The notes beneath the pieces were generated by a model that saw only the letters and a list, made by a program, of their open reading frames with translations, did not search any database and was not told the origin of the DNA. From NCBI GenBank assembly GCA_022821385.1, contig JAJEDR010000048.1, forward strand, positions 1 through 64,000: a DNA stretch of 64,000 nt, in the 5' to 3' direction. The DNA comes from Rhodothermales bacterium (GTDB lineage Bacteria; Bacteroidota; Rhodothermia; Rhodothermales; Bin80). Positions 63,502 to 64,000 of the stretch are shown here, piece after piece (positions within the stretch are counted from its first letter, which is position 1; the number at the start of each line of letters is the position of its first letter). A program made the translations under genes and the position numbers.

Positions 63502-64000
63502 TGTCGTACACTCCCGGCTACAACCAAACCCAGTCCTCCATCTATACGGATGGCCTGCCCCGTGATAAACGCGGCCTTGTCACTGGATAAATACAAGATC
63601 AGATCAGCAATTTCTACTGGCTCTGCTATGCGTTGAGTCAAATGCATCTCACGAACTTCCCGGTAGACTTCTTCGGGGTCAGGGGACTGATTGGCGGCCC
63701 ACCTGAGCATGGGCGTATCAACTGTACCGGGGCATACAGCAACCGCCCTGATATCAGGAGCATAATCTACGGCAATACTGCGCGTCAGCCCCAACATGGC
63801 GGTCTTGCTCGTTGTGTACGGAGCCACCTTACGCTGCGTGATGAAGCTCTGTACGCTGGCGACATTGATCACAACTCCCTTTCCGCGCTTTTGCATCAGC
63901 GGAATCGCATACTTTGAACACAGGAAAGCACTCTTCAAGTTTACGTTCATCACCAGATCCCATTCTTCCTCGGTTGTATCTGTGACTGTACTGTAGCGCT
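63498..64000 (-). CDS. Short-chain dehydrogenase/reductase (SDR), 5' partial
   Basis: The reading frame stays open to the window edge, so the N-terminal NAD(P)-binding part (TGxxxGIG) is beyond base 64000; the start-like codon at 63953 is internal. Visible: [20 protein letters not shown], the catalytic Ser in NVASVQSF, the catalytic YTTSK (YxxxK), [10 protein letters not shown] and the C-terminal [12 protein letters not shown]. It overlaps the enolase gene by 4 bases. It probably oxidises a sugar to the lactone for the operon's lactonase, as in known L-fucose or related dehydrogenase operons (inference). Confidence 0.9.
   Translation of the reverse strand, partial: RYSTVTDTTEEEWDLVMNVNLKSAFLCSKYAIPLMQKRGKGVVINVASVQSFITQRKVAPYTTSKTAMLGLTRSIAVDYAPDIRAVAVCPGTVDTPMLRWAANQSPDPEEVYREVREMHLTQRIAEPVEIADLILYLSSDKAAFITGQAIRIDGGLGLVVAGSVRQ

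Noticed and set aside
63498-63953. SDR read as a complete 151-residue gene
   Set aside because: The frame continues to the window edge and the text upstream (TTEEEWDLV) is standard SDR sequence, so the gene is 5' partial.
1-64000. CRISPR arrays, tRNA or rRNA genes, transposons and phage genes
   Set aside because: I looked through the intergenic gaps for regular spacer repeats, cloverleaf-like T-arm sequence, and transposase or integrase motifs, and found none; this is an inspection by eye, not a search.

Overview
The window looks like a chromosomal segment of a free-living, probably aquatic bacterium of the Bacteroidota/Rhodothermota branch. Four things point there: two TonB-dependent receptors with a carboxypeptidase-regulatory-like N-terminal domain, one paired with a DUF4249 lipoprotein; a PorV-like outer-membrane protein and proteins with type IX secretion (T9SS) C-terminal sorting domains; a BrxA/BrxB-type bacilliredoxin; and few clear Shine-Dalgarno sequences. 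Base composition looks even, near 50-55% G+C by eye. I see no transposase, integrase, phage gene, CRISPR array, tRNA or rRNA. The taxonomic call is an inference from gene content.

Layout. (1) 1-8742, plus strand, nutrient and surface functions: a partial cytochrome c/LRR membrane protein translationally coupled to a lipoprotein sulfatase, a TonB receptor with its DUF4249 partner, and a T9SS-sorted protein carrying two plant-type LRR modules. (2) 8852-30236, minus strand, read right to left: WbqC-like protein, MscS channel, a two-subunit sodium symporter (DUF4212 plus large subunit), a small lipoprotein, an SGLT-type symporter, then a TonB receptor - T9SS protein - PorV operon ending in a strong terminator, and finally three tandem CRTAC1 (FG-GAP plus ASPIC/UnbV) lipoproteins, a TPR lipoprotein and an alpha/beta-hydrolase homologue without its catalytic Ser and His. 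(3) 30250-44042, plus strand, core and envelope: LD-carboxypeptidase, purN, purH, mreB, mreC, a PBP4-type peptidase, then hslV - NYN-domain protein - hslU, a FemAB/GNAT-like transferase, a multi-pass membrane protein and a Wzx-like flippase. (4) 44267-49263: two tandem, recently duplicated choice-of-anchor B proteins. (5) 49444-60060, housekeeping: bacilliredoxin, an NlpC/P60 homologue whose catalytic Cys is Ala, greA, threonine aldolase, FAH-family protein, rplU-rpmA, a PpiD/SurA-like foldase, a cystathionine gamma-synthase-like enzyme, a TPR lipoprotein, dapF and a PhoH-like ATPase. (6) 60209-64000, minus strand: a tightly coupled sugar-acid operon (SDR dehydrogenase, glucarate dehydratase-like enolase, SMP-30 lactonase, mutarotase-like protein).

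Best candidates for something new: the NYN-domain gene between hslV and hslU, overlapping hslU by 4 bases, which suggests coupling of an RNA-binding or nuclease-like protein to the HslUV protease; and the exported CRTAC1 triplet with TPR and pseudo-hydrolase. Two envelope proteins here (the hydrolase and the NlpC/P60 homologue) have lost catalytic residues while the fold-level motifs are kept, so pseudoenzyme binding roles are worth testing. Starts were chosen by signal peptides, family N-termini and overlap geometry; alternatives are given per gene.
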